NCBI GenBank assembly: GCA_964477525.1
Contig: CAYZHY010000123.1
Span: 1-10,463 of the forward strand
Direction of reading: 5' to 3'
From: PCC-9228 sp964477525
Lineage (GTDB): Bacteria; Cyanobacteriota; Cyanobacteriia; Cyanobacteriales; PCC-9228
Length of the DNA stretch: 10,463 nucleotides
Within the stretch, counting starts at the first letter, position 1. The number at the start of each line of letters is the position of its first letter. Below the pieces are notes generated by a model that was not told where the DNA came from, ran no database searches, and was given only the letters and a program-made list of their open reading frames with translations. Shown in pieces: positions 1 through 6,568 of this stretch. The position numbers and the translations under genes are program-made.

Positions 1-1703
1 TGCGAATCTGCGATCGCATTATTATCCAACTCTTGAATTGTATCCACCAGTTTTTGAATTGACTGTGCTTGTTGCTCTGTGGAATTAGAAATCTCTTGAG
101 AACTACGCACCACTTCCTGCAAAGAAGCATACACGCCATTAAACGTTTCTGCCGATTGCTGGGATAAATGTACCCCAGATTGCATGGCTTCCGTTCCCGA
201 TTCGGTGGTTGTAGTAGTACTTTGAATTCCCGATTGAATCTGGGAAACCAAATCGTGAATTTTTTCTGCCGACTGGCGGCTGCGGTCAGCCAATTTGCGA
301 ATTTCCGAAGCTACCACCGAAAAACCTTTCCCCTGTTCCCCCGCACGAACAGCTTCTACTGCAGCATTGAGGGCTAGCATATTGGTTTGATTGGCTAGAT
401 TGCTCACCAGTTCGGTCACCGTACCAATTTCCCCAGTATTGTTATTAAGAGCGTTCATTTGCTCGTCAATCTTGGCGACGGAATCTTTTAAAATCTCCAT
501 CTGTTCCAACGTGGCATCGACTGACTTGGTGCCCCGATCCATGAGAGATAAAGCTTGTTCGGCTTGGGCTTTTGAAGTAGCTGTTTGTTCTGCCACCTGT
601 TGGGCAAAATCTTGTAGCTGTTGCAGCCGTTCCATAGCATCATCTATCCAAGCTTTTCTTTGCTCTTGATACTCCAGAATTTTGTTCTTTTCTTGTAAAA
701 GAGAATTTTTTTCCTCAATTTCCTGTTGCAGTTGTTCGGTTTGCAGAACGGTTTTGCCAGCTAAAGGACGCAACAACCAAATCATGCCGATACTTCCTAC
801 CACAGCTAAAAATACAATAATAATCAAAATATTGCGCAATCTCTCATTTAAAGATCCATACAGGGCAGCATTATCTCGAATGATAGCAATCCCCCAATTG
901 CTGTTTTTTACTGGAAAATAAGCCATGGTTTGCGATCGCGTTGGAAAATCCCAAACGCCCTGCTCTCCGGAAATTGCCTTTGTCATGACATTAGCAACCT
1001 CCTCGGAAAGGGTTTCGCTGCCATCCTGCAAGGGAAAGAGCAAGTCAATATTGGTCCCTAGGCTGCTGGCAAGAATAATATCACCGGTGTCTCCCAATTC
1101 TTCTTGATAATCCTCAATCATCCTGCGCAAATTTCGGGTCCGAAATAGAACCACATCCGTTCCTACCCGATTTTCTTGGTTCTCGACAATCGGTGCCCCC
1201 AACACCAAGTAAGATTGCCCTTGAATATCGATCGGACCCTCAACGGTCACTTGGTTGGAAGTAGCAGGAGGGATAGACCAATATTGGTTGGGAATTTGTA
1301 TGCCCACGCTAACCGCTAGCTGTTGGTTGCTTCCCAAGCGAGCAATTCCGGCAACAGCATCCGACTTGCGCAAGGCATCCTGCAAAATCGGGGAAATATT
1401 TTCTCGAAACTGCGGTGGTTCCAGCTCTCCTTGGTTGTATGCTTGTAAAAGCTGTCGCGCGCGGGTACGGCTGGTGATTTGTAGGGCAACGTTTTTGGCT
1501 TTAGAAAGAAATTCCTCGACCGCCATGGTACGGGTTTTGACGGTGGATTGTAAATTTTCTTTTTCTTTCGTTTGTAGTTGGTTGTATAACGGAAAGATAC
1601 TGACGCAAGCAACAATTATGCTTGCAATAAAAATCCCTGCTCCCGACCATAAAGTAATATTGGTCCGTAATTGTCTGACGTTTTGGGAACTTTTATCGTT
1701 CAT
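1..1703 (-). CDS. Methyl-accepting chemotaxis protein, Cache-type sensor, C-terminus cut by window edge
   Basis: This is a membrane chemoreceptor that would pass a signal to a CheW/CheA-type kinase complex. The frame is open from the ATG at 1703 to the left window edge (about 567 codons visible, no stop yet). A TAA lies in frame just upstream at 1722-1724, so the start must be at or after this point. A short cytoplasmic start is followed by a membrane helix (about residues 16-40), a periplasmic region of about 250 residues that reads like a double-Cache ligand sensor, and a second helix (about 290-313). Next comes a Gln/Glu-rich coiled coil and the signalling hairpin tip (about 431-475), with the family hallmarks NQTNMLALNAAVEA and RAGEQGKGFSVVA. 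I see no recognisable HAMP domain after the second helix. The start lies 46 bases after the aminopeptidase stop on the same strand, so co-transcription is plausible. I see no clear ribosome binding site. The ligand is unknown; the MCP assignment itself is secure. Confidence 0.94.
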   Translation of the reverse strand, partial: MNDKSSQNVRQLRTNITLWSGAGIFIASIIVACVSIFPLYNQLQTKEKENLQSTVKTRTMAVEEFLSKAKNVALQITSRTRARQLLQAYNQGELEPPQFRENISPILQDALRKSDAVAGIARLGSNQQLAVSVGIQIPNQYWSIPPATSNQVTVEGPIDIQGQSYLVLGAPIVENQENRVGTDVVLFRTRNLRRMIEDYQEELGDTGDIILASSLGTNIDLLFPLQDGSETLSEEVANVMTKAISGEQGVWDFPTRSQTMAYFPVKNSNWGIAIIRDNAALYGSLNERLRNILIIIVFLAVVGSIGMIWLLRPLAGKTVLQTEQLQQEIEEKNSLLQEKNKILEYQEQRKAWIDDAMERLQQLQDFAQQVAEQTATSKAQAEQALSLMDRGTKSVDATLEQMEILKDSVAKIDEQMNALNNNTGEIGTVTELVSNLANQTNMLALNAAVEAVRAGEQGKGFSVVASEIRKLADRSRQSAEKIHDLVSQIQSGIQSTTTTTESGTEAMQSGVHLSQQSAETFNGVYASLQEVVRSSQEISNSTEQQAQSIQKLVDTIQELDNNAIADS

Positions 1704-1749
1704 TTTTTTACAAAAAATAATTTACCATCGCTTTCGTTCGTAGATATGG

Positions 1750-3159
1750 CTATTGCGGTTCGATAGGCGAGGGGGTATTGCTTTTAGGTACGTGCACCAG
1801 CCGTTCGATTTCCTCAGCAGATGTGGGCAACTCAGAAGTTAGAACTTCATTTCCCGAGTTGGTAATTAAGACATCGTCTTCAATGCGAATGCCGCGCACA
1901 TCTTGAAATTGCGCCAGACGTTCCCAATTAACTACTTCCTGGTAACGCTGCCGCCGTTGCGGGTCATTGAGAATCGCCGGTACCTGATAAAATCCTGGTT
2001 CGATAGTTACGAGCATGCCCGCTTGTAAAGGACGGTCTAGACGCAAAAAAGCCAAGCCAAAGCGATGGGAACGCTGTCTGCCGGGAGCATATCCCGCCAA
2101 ATCCCCCAAATCTTCCATATCGTGGACATCCAATCCTACCAAATGCCCGACACCGTGGGGAAAAAACAAAGCATGGGCATCCATCTCTACCAAATCTTCT
2201 GGCTGGCCTCGCAAAATTCCTAAATCGATCAATCCTTGAGCAATGGTTTGAGCAGCAAGCAAGTGCAAATCCCGATATTCGATCCCCGGTTGGGCTTTTT
2301 CAATGCAGGCATCGTGAGCGGCCAATACCACATCGTATAAATCCCGTTGGGTAGAGGAAAAGCGACCGCTAACCGGCCAAGTTCGCGTTACGTCAGATGC
2401 CCAGCCTGTGGGTGTTTCCGCGCCAGCATCTGCTAGCAACAAATCTCCCGGTTGGATAGGATGGGTATAAACTTCATTGTGCAAGACTTCCCCATGCACC
2501 GTTACCACGCTGCTATAGGCACTGGTCATATTGTGGCCTAGGAAAATTCCTTCTAAAGCTGCACGAACTTCTGCCTCGGTGTGGGCGTGGGGCGTTGCTG
2601 CCATGGCGGCTTGATGGGCATGGGCAGTAACCGGCGTGGCTTTCCGCAACTCTTGCAGGGCGGCTCGATCGTGACACAGACGTAGGGAAACAATAGCTTC
2701 GGCTAACGCCCGATCGCGATGGGATAGAGGCCAGTCTACCGTTCTTTGCAAAGTTTGTGTTTGCTGTTGGCGGATGCCGTCGTCGGTATGAGGAATGGTA
2801 GCGGCACCATCAGCATTTTGGGAAGCTGCTGCTAGCTCAAATGCTGCATCCACCCCCATGGCAGCTGCAATGTCGTCGCGTTGGGGCATTTCTCCATGCC
2901 ATAAAGTTTCCGCGGGGTCGGGATTATCCACATACAGTTCTGTGCGGTTGCCATCCAGGCGCAAAATCGCATTTTCTACGTTCAAGCCGCCAAAATAAAG
3001 AAAATGGCTGCTGGCACGAAAAGGAAATGTATTGGCTGGAAAATTGCGCGGGGGTCGCTTTCCCGACCACAACATCACCGGGTATGGAAGTTGCTGGGTG
3101 AGGTTGCTCCTGCGTTGCTGTAGGATGGATACGTCGGGGGTTGCTAGTTGGTTGCTCAT
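1750..3159 (-). CDS. pepP: Xaa-Pro aminopeptidase (aminopeptidase P, M24B)
   Basis: This is a cytoplasmic dimetal peptidase that removes an N-terminal residue preceding proline. It has 469 residues, a little longer than E. coli PepP. The N-terminal third (about residues 12-150) matches the non-catalytic AMP_N domain, with the FRASSHFLYFGG stretch near 47-58. The C-terminal pita-bread domain keeps all five expected metal ligands: D244 (LLADAGAE), D256 (WASDVTRTWP), H339 (HGVGHLVGLDVHD), E387 (TIEPGFY) and E427 (GIRIEDDVLIT). The accessory histidines H335 and H346 are also present, so the enzyme should be active. There is no signal peptide. The gene starts 46 bases after the tetR stop and ends 46 bases before the chemoreceptor start, all on one strand, which suggests a three-gene transcript. 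No strong Shine-Dalgarno is visible before the ATG, but the N-terminal AMP_N sequence supports this start. The symbol pepP rests on the family architecture and not on a confirmed orthologue. Confidence 0.95.
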   Translation of the reverse strand: MSNQLATPDVSILQQRRSNLTQQLPYPVMLWSGKRPPRNFPANTFPFRASSHFLYFGGLNVENAILRLDGNRTELYVDNPDPAETLWHGEMPQRDDIAAAMGVDAAFELAAASQNADGAATIPHTDDGIRQQQTQTLQRTVDWPLSHRDRALAEAIVSLRLCHDRAALQELRKATPVTAHAHQAAMAATPHAHTEAEVRAALEGIFLGHNMTSAYSSVVTVHGEVLHNEVYTHPIQPGDLLLADAGAETPTGWASDVTRTWPVSGRFSSTQRDLYDVVLAAHDACIEKAQPGIEYRDLHLLAAQTIAQGLIDLGILRGQPEDLVEMDAHALFFPHGVGHLVGLDVHDMEDLGDLAGYAPGRQRSHRFGLAFLRLDRPLQAGMLVTIEPGFYQVPAILNDPQRRQRYQEVVNWERLAQFQDVRGIRIEDDVLITNSGNEVLTSELPTSAEEIERLVHVPKSNTPSPIEPQ

Positions 3160-3205
3160 GGGAATTTTTTGACAACGACAAATCGTTGGCGGCTGCCAAT
3201 CGAGG

Positions 3206-3847
3206 TTATTCTTTGACCAAAACGCCGTTTAGGAAAATATCGGCCAGGGTTTCCGCCATTTCCTGCATGGCTTTGGGAGAATTTCCATCTTCTAAAATGG
3301 TAGAAGAACTAAATCCGGCAATGGTAAACATACCCAGGAAAATTTTGGCTACATGTTTGGGGTTGAGGGGGCGATAAATGCCGCGGTCGATGCCGGTTTG
3401 GATAAAAGCTTCGGTAACATCCATCATTTTTTCAATGACTTCTTCTTGAATGCGATCGCGCAAATCCGGATGAAATTGGGCTTCTAAAAAACAAACTCGC
3501 ATCAGATCGTTGTTACGATCGAACGATAGCAGGCGTTGTTTCATCACTTGGGAAACCGCCTTGTAGCTGCCCATTTCGCTCAATGCTGTTAGCAAATCGG
3601 TTAGCACTTCTACCCAGCCTTGGGTTGCTACTTCTACCAAAATGGCCTTTTTGTTGGGAAAATGACGAAATAGGGTTCCTTCAGCTACATTGGCCGCTGC
3701 TGCCAAATCCCGGGTAGTTGTGCCATCATATCCATGGTGCGCAAACAGACGCAGAGCTGCTTGCAAAATTCGTTCCCGACCATCCACTTGGGATGGCGGA
3801 TCGGTAGCTGAAACTTCTGGAGATTGAACGTTTGGTGACTTGTCCAT
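3206..3847 (-). CDS. TetR/AcrR-family transcriptional regulator
   Basis: This is a DNA-binding repressor-type protein of 213 residues, a normal length for the family. A polar N-terminal tail (about residues 1-22) precedes the TetR helix-turn-helix domain (about 24-70), which shows the typical order ILQAALRLFAHHGYDGTTT, RDLAAAANVAEGTLFRHFPNKKAIL. The rest is helical and would form the ligand-binding and dimer domain, whose inducer cannot be read from sequence. It is transcribed divergently from the first M16 peptidase gene, with 104 bases between the starts. This is the usual arrangement for a TetR protein controlling itself and its divergent neighbour. The aminopeptidase and chemoreceptor genes follow on the same strand at 46-base gaps. 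The start is well supported by an AAGGAA ribosome binding site five bases upstream. The regulatory targets are inferred from position only. Confidence 0.94.
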   Translation of the reverse strand: MDKSPNVQSPEVSATDPPSQVDGRERILQAALRLFAHHGYDGTTTRDLAAAANVAEGTLFRHFPNKKAILVEVATQGWVEVLTDLLTALSEMGSYKAVSQVMKQRLLSFDRNNDLMRVCFLEAQFHPDLRDRIQEEVIEKMMDVTEAFIQTGIDRGIYRPLNPKHVAKIFLGMFTIAGFSSSTILEDGNSPKAMQEMAETLADIFLNGVLVKE

Positions 3848-3951
3848 AAAGGTTCCTTTTTTTTCTAAACGACTGCATCCGGTACTATCATTGTCCGATT
3901 TGAAATTCTATCTCCCAAAAAAAGTTTCTAACTTCTTTACATTGTAGATTT
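3848..3951. promoter_or_regulatory. Divergent control region between tetR and the first M16 peptidase gene
   Basis: These 104 bases separate two divergent starts, so promoters for both genes, and probably the TetR operator, should lie here. The region is AT-rich with runs of A and T. I could not find a convincing sigma-70 -35/-10 pair for either direction, nor a perfect palindrome of operator length. The nearest thing to an operator is a weak interrupted inverted repeat, CGG/CCG, around 3880-3898. The regulatory role is inferred from gene arrangement. Confidence 0.5.
3853..3858 (-). promoter_or_regulatory. Ribosome binding site of the tetR gene
   Basis: On the minus strand, AAGGAA lies five bases before the ATG at 3847. 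It is one of only a few clear Shine-Dalgarno sequences in this window, and it fixes the TetR start. Confidence 0.65.
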
Positions 3952-5559
3952 ATGTCTGTCAATATCGGTTTGACTTCTCAATCAACCCCAATGCGTTTGA
4001 AAAGCAAAATTTCCTTTTTCTGGCAACTATGGCGGCGCGTCGGTATTGCTGTCGTCGCTTTGAGTATGTTTTGCTGGAGTGGATTGGTGGCACCAGCTTA
4101 TGCCGAACCAACCAATACCTCCCAGCGTTCCATTCAACCCTATTTGGAACGGGTTAGCGAAAGCATTAGCGAATTTCGCCTGGATAATGGGATGAAATTC
4201 ATTCTCATGGAGAGACATCAAGCACCGGTAATTTCCTTTGTTACCTATGCTAACGTAGGCGGGGTCAACGAACCGAAAGGGAAAACCGGTGTTGCTCATT
4301 TTTTGGAACATTTAGCCTTTAAAGGCACCAACAAAATTGGTACGGAAAATTACGAAGCAGAACAACCCCTTCTGAAAAAACTCGACCAAATTGAAAAACG
4401 CAAGCAAGCCGCCAAGGCAGCCGGGAACACTCAGAAGCTCAAACAATTGGAGAAACAGTTTCAAAAAATACAGGAGAAAGCCAATAAATACATCGTACAA
4501 AATGAGTTTGGTCAAATTGTGGAAAAATATGGTGGCGTTCGTTTAAATGCCGCTACCTCTGCCGATGCAACGCGATATTTTTACAATTTTCCGGCTAATA
4601 AATTGGAATTGTGGATGTCTTTAGAGTCGGAACGCTTTTTAGAGCCGGTTTTTCGGGAATTTTATAAGGAAAAACAGGTGATTCTAGAAGAAAGACGCTT
4701 GCGTACTGATAATTCTCCCGTTGGAAAATTAATTGAAGAGTTTCTGGAGACGGCGTTTCAGAAGCATCCCTACGGGCAACCAGTGATTGGCTATGCGGAA
4801 GATTTGCGCAGTTTGACCCGAGAAGATGTGCGCGATTTTTTCCAAACTTACTACGTTCCTAGCAATTTAATTATGGGGATTGTGGGCGATATCGATCCAA
4901 AACAGGTGAAACAACTTGCCGAAACCTATTTTGGTCGCTATCCCGAACAGCCAGAACCACCCAAAGTCACGACTGTGGAACCTCCACAAGAAGAACCTCG
5001 GGAAGTAACGTTGCGGTTGCCTTCCCAGCCTTGGTACTTGGAAGGTTATCACCGCCCGGCATTAGACCATCCTGATAGTACCATTTACGATGCGATCGCG
5101 GGGATTTTGAGTAGCGGTCGTACGTCACGTTTGTACAAATCTTTGGTTGAACAGAAGCAAGTAGCGTTAAATGCCCAAGGATTTAATGGCTTTCCCGGCG
5201 ATCGCTTTAAGAATATGATGTTGTTTTATGGGAGAACGGCTCCCAATCGTTCGGTAGAAGAACTGGCAAATGCCCTCCACGCAGAAATCGAGCGCTTGAA
5301 AACCGAACCCGTAACTTCTGAAGAGTTGGAGAAGATCAAAGCTCAATCCCGTGCCAGCTTGCTACGACAGTTGGATTCCAACCGAGGCATGGCCGATCTA
5401 TTGCTGGAATACGAAGCCAAAACCGGGGATTGGCGCAATTTATTTTCCGAACTGGAAGCCATCGAACAGATTACCGCTGAAGATATTATGCGGGTAGCCA
5501 AGGAAACTTTCCAGCCGGATAACCGCACTGTTGGTAAAATTTTGCCTGAGGAGTCTTAA
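3952..5559 (+). CDS. Exported M16B zinc metallopeptidase, catalytic partner with inserted coiled-coil segment
   Basis: This 535-residue insulinase/processing-peptidase relative (M16) probably acts outside the cytoplasm. The N-terminus has two arginines (R28, R29), a hydrophobic stretch (about 30-46) and an AYA cleavage site at 49-51, a plausible Sec signal peptide. The zinc motif HFLEH is at 116-120, and the third ligand is E246 in KQVILEERR. In ordinary family members that glutamate comes about 76 residues after the last histidine; here it is 126. The difference is an extra segment of about 50 residues (about 134-184), rich in Lys, Gln and Glu and probably a helical hairpin. The segment after it, EKYGGVRLNAATSADATRYFY, is normal M16. 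The C-terminal domain follows SSGRTSRLYKSL but has V399 and L406 where an active-partner Arg and Tyr would be expected. It should therefore need a partner, most simply the protein at 6569-8065. M14 is an alternative start and would leave a shorter signal peptide; neither start has a clear ribosome binding site. Confidence 0.95.
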   Translation: MSVNIGLTSQSTPMRLKSKISFFWQLWRRVGIAVVALSMFCWSGLVAPAYAEPTNTSQRSIQPYLERVSESISEFRLDNGMKFILMERHQAPVISFVTYANVGGVNEPKGKTGVAHFLEHLAFKGTNKIGTENYEAEQPLLKKLDQIEKRKQAAKAAGNTQKLKQLEKQFQKIQEKANKYIVQNEFGQIVEKYGGVRLNAATSADATRYFYNFPANKLELWMSLESERFLEPVFREFYKEKQVILEERRLRTDNSPVGKLIEEFLETAFQKHPYGQPVIGYAEDLRSLTREDVRDFFQTYYVPSNLIMGIVGDIDPKQVKQLAETYFGRYPEQPEPPKVTTVEPPQEEPREVTLRLPSQPWYLEGYHRPALDHPDSTIYDAIAGILSSGRTSRLYKSLVEQKQVALNAQGFNGFPGDRFKNMMLFYGRTAPNRSVEELANALHAEIERLKTEPVTSEELEKIKAQSRASLLRQLDSNRGMADLLLEYEAKTGDWRNLFSELEAIEQITAEDIMRVAKETFQPDNRTVGKILPEES

Positions 5560-5562
5560 GGA

Positions 5563-5655
5563 AAGAGGGGGCATGGAGGCATCGGAGCATTGGGGCTTCG
5601 GAGCTTTGGAAAAAAACAGTTCCGGCTTGCATTTCTATCTCCCAGGCTCCCAGGC
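5563..5655. repeat. G-rich/C-rich intergenic repeat, copy 1
   Basis: In the gap between the convergent M16 and PPOX genes, a G-rich half (GGGGGCATGGAGG and related GGAGC/GGGGC words, 5563-5610) is followed by a C-rich half (CTCCCAGGCTCCCAGG, 5639-5654). The halves can partly pair. The 13-mer TCCCAGGCTCCCA (5640-5652) recurs exactly at 6476-6488. It could act as a two-way transcription stop between converging genes, but I see no classical stem with a T-run. Confidence 0.55.
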
Positions 5656-5671
5656 TTGATAAGCTCAGAGA

Positions 5672-6268
5672 CTATGGATTGACTTCCCTCATTTGCCATT
5701 CGAGGGATGCTTCTGTTTCCTCTAGTTCGTAAATATAGCGATTTTGCGGTTCGCCCCGTAATAGCAGGTAGTCTACTTTAACGGGGTCGAGCAGCAACAA
5801 ACAAAAGTTATCGAGGGGTTGGGTGGGATCGGGGGCTGTGTTTTCAAAAGCTTCTTGGGGGGTGCTATTGCGATCGCTACCGGGGGGCGGCCAGGTAAAC
5901 TGGTTTCTAGCTGGATCGGATATATTTTGCCAAGTGGTATAGCGGGCTTTTTGGAGGGGTTCTTCTTGCCGATTGGCATCGACCAAGTCAAGGGTGCCTA
6001 ACAGGCGAAACTGTTCGCGCGTTTTGGGAAAATACCAGCAAGCTTCCGACCAGCTATTTTGTTGTATTTGGGCGATTTTTTCGCTGCGAATATCGGTAAT
6101 AAATTTGAGTCGGTCGGTGTTTTCTAAAAATCCTCGAAACACGACGGTGCGGTTAGCTGGTCTACCGCTAAGATCGAGAGTGGCTAGTTGCAAGTAACGT
6201 GCGTACACCAGGCTACGATTGCGGTGCAAAGCACGTGACAAGGGCGATCGCCAGGGAGCAGTGGTCAT
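5672..6268 (-). CDS. PPOX-class FMN-dependent flavoprotein, alr4036-type (pyridoxamine-phosphate oxidase-like)
   Basis: This 198-residue flavoprotein resembles the cyanobacterial and plant alr4036-type group of the pyridoxine 5'-phosphate oxidase fold. Visible hallmarks are the FMN-binding strand RTVVFRGF (about 40-47), FITDIRSEKIAQI (about 56-68), CWYFPKTREQFRL (about 77-89), the DPVKVDYLLLRG segment (about 161-171) and a C-terminal W191 followed by the ending REVNP. It has no signal peptide, so it should be cytoplasmic. Whether it oxidises pyridoxamine phosphate or another substrate is not known from the sequence. It sits on the opposite strand between the two M16 genes, converging with the first and diverging from the second, and no functional link is obvious. 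A TATATA hexamer lies eight bases before the ATG on the minus strand, close enough that a leaderless or very short-leader transcript is possible. I see no Shine-Dalgarno. Confidence 0.9.
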   Translation of the reverse strand: MTTAPWRSPLSRALHRNRSLVYARYLQLATLDLSGRPANRTVVFRGFLENTDRLKFITDIRSEKIAQIQQNSWSEACWYFPKTREQFRLLGTLDLVDANRQEEPLQKARYTTWQNISDPARNQFTWPPPGSDRNSTPQEAFENTAPDPTQPLDNFCLLLLDPVKVDYLLLRGEPQNRYIYELEETEASLEWQMREVNP

Positions 6269-6423
6269 AGATGTATATAAAAATGAGTGAAATTAGCGTT
6301 TTTCAAAAGACTCAGCTGCAAAACAGCACGATAATGAAAAGGTTCCTGCTACTGTTGTAGCCTAGCATCGTTAGAATGGCAAAGATAGCAATTGCCTTTT
6401 TAGACATTTCATAATCGTAGTAG

Positions 6424-6498
6424 TACGGAGATGGGGAAAAGTGGAAAAAGGGGATGATTGTTACTTCTCCCAAGTTCCCAGGCTCCCATGCCCCCATG
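6424..6498. repeat. G-rich/C-rich intergenic repeat, copy 2
   Basis: It has the same layout as the copy at 5563-5655: a G-rich part (GGAGATGGGG, then GTGGAAAAAGGGG) followed by a C-rich part (CTCCCAAGTTCCCAGGCTCC, then CATGCCCCCATGC). The exact 13-mer TCCCAGGCTCCCA at 6476-6488 is shared with copy 1. Since it lies between divergent genes, a terminator role is less natural here, and it looks more like a mobile or slippage-prone repeat family. Confidence 0.55.
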
Positions 6499-6534
6499 CT
6501 TTACTTGAGCTAGCATTTTCAAATGTAGCAAAAA

Positions 6535-6558
6535 TATAAAAAATCTAGATTTAAGGAG
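6535..6558 (+). promoter_or_regulatory. Candidate -10 box and ribosome binding site of the second M16 gene
   Basis: TATAAA at 6535-6540 is a possible -10 box without a good -35 partner. AAGGAG at 6553-6558 is a strong Shine-Dalgarno ten bases before the ATG at 6569, slightly long but well placed, and it supports that start. The two are so close that a transcript from this -10 would begin just before the Shine-Dalgarno, so the real promoter may lie further upstream. Confidence 0.45.
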
Positions 6559-6568
6559 TGTAAATTGT

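Larger units (their letters stand above)
6269..6568. other. 300-base intergenic region between divergent PPOX and second M16 genes
   Basis: I see no gene here. Promoters for both flanking genes should lie inside it. It holds a TATATA next to the PPOX start, the second copy of the G-rich/C-rich repeat (6424-6498), and an AT-rich stretch (6515-6552) leading to the ribosome binding site of the second M16 gene. The 61-codon open frame on the minus strand at 6312-6497 begins inside the repeat and is most likely spurious. Confidence 0.6.

Noticed and set aside
1255..1743. 162-codon plus-strand open frame
   Set aside because: It lies antisense to the chemoreceptor's membrane and sensor region, which is a clear protein; the frame itself has no family resemblance.
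3880..3898. Possible TetR operator (CGGTAC...GTCCG)
   Set aside because: The inverted repeat is short and imperfect; it is not strong enough to call as an operator.
3862..3931. Direct repeat TTTCTAA in the divergent control region (3862-3868 and 3925-3931)
   Set aside because: Seven bases in AT-rich DNA is expected by chance.
5589..5618. Possible terminator hairpin GCT-TCGG-AGC after the first M16 gene
   Set aside because: The true stem is only three base pairs plus wobble pairs, and it is followed by a run of A instead of T on the plus strand.
6312..6497. 61-codon minus-strand open frame in the PPOX/M16 gap
   Set aside because: It starts inside the G-rich/C-rich repeat, has low-complexity composition and no recognisable domain, so it is most likely a chance frame.
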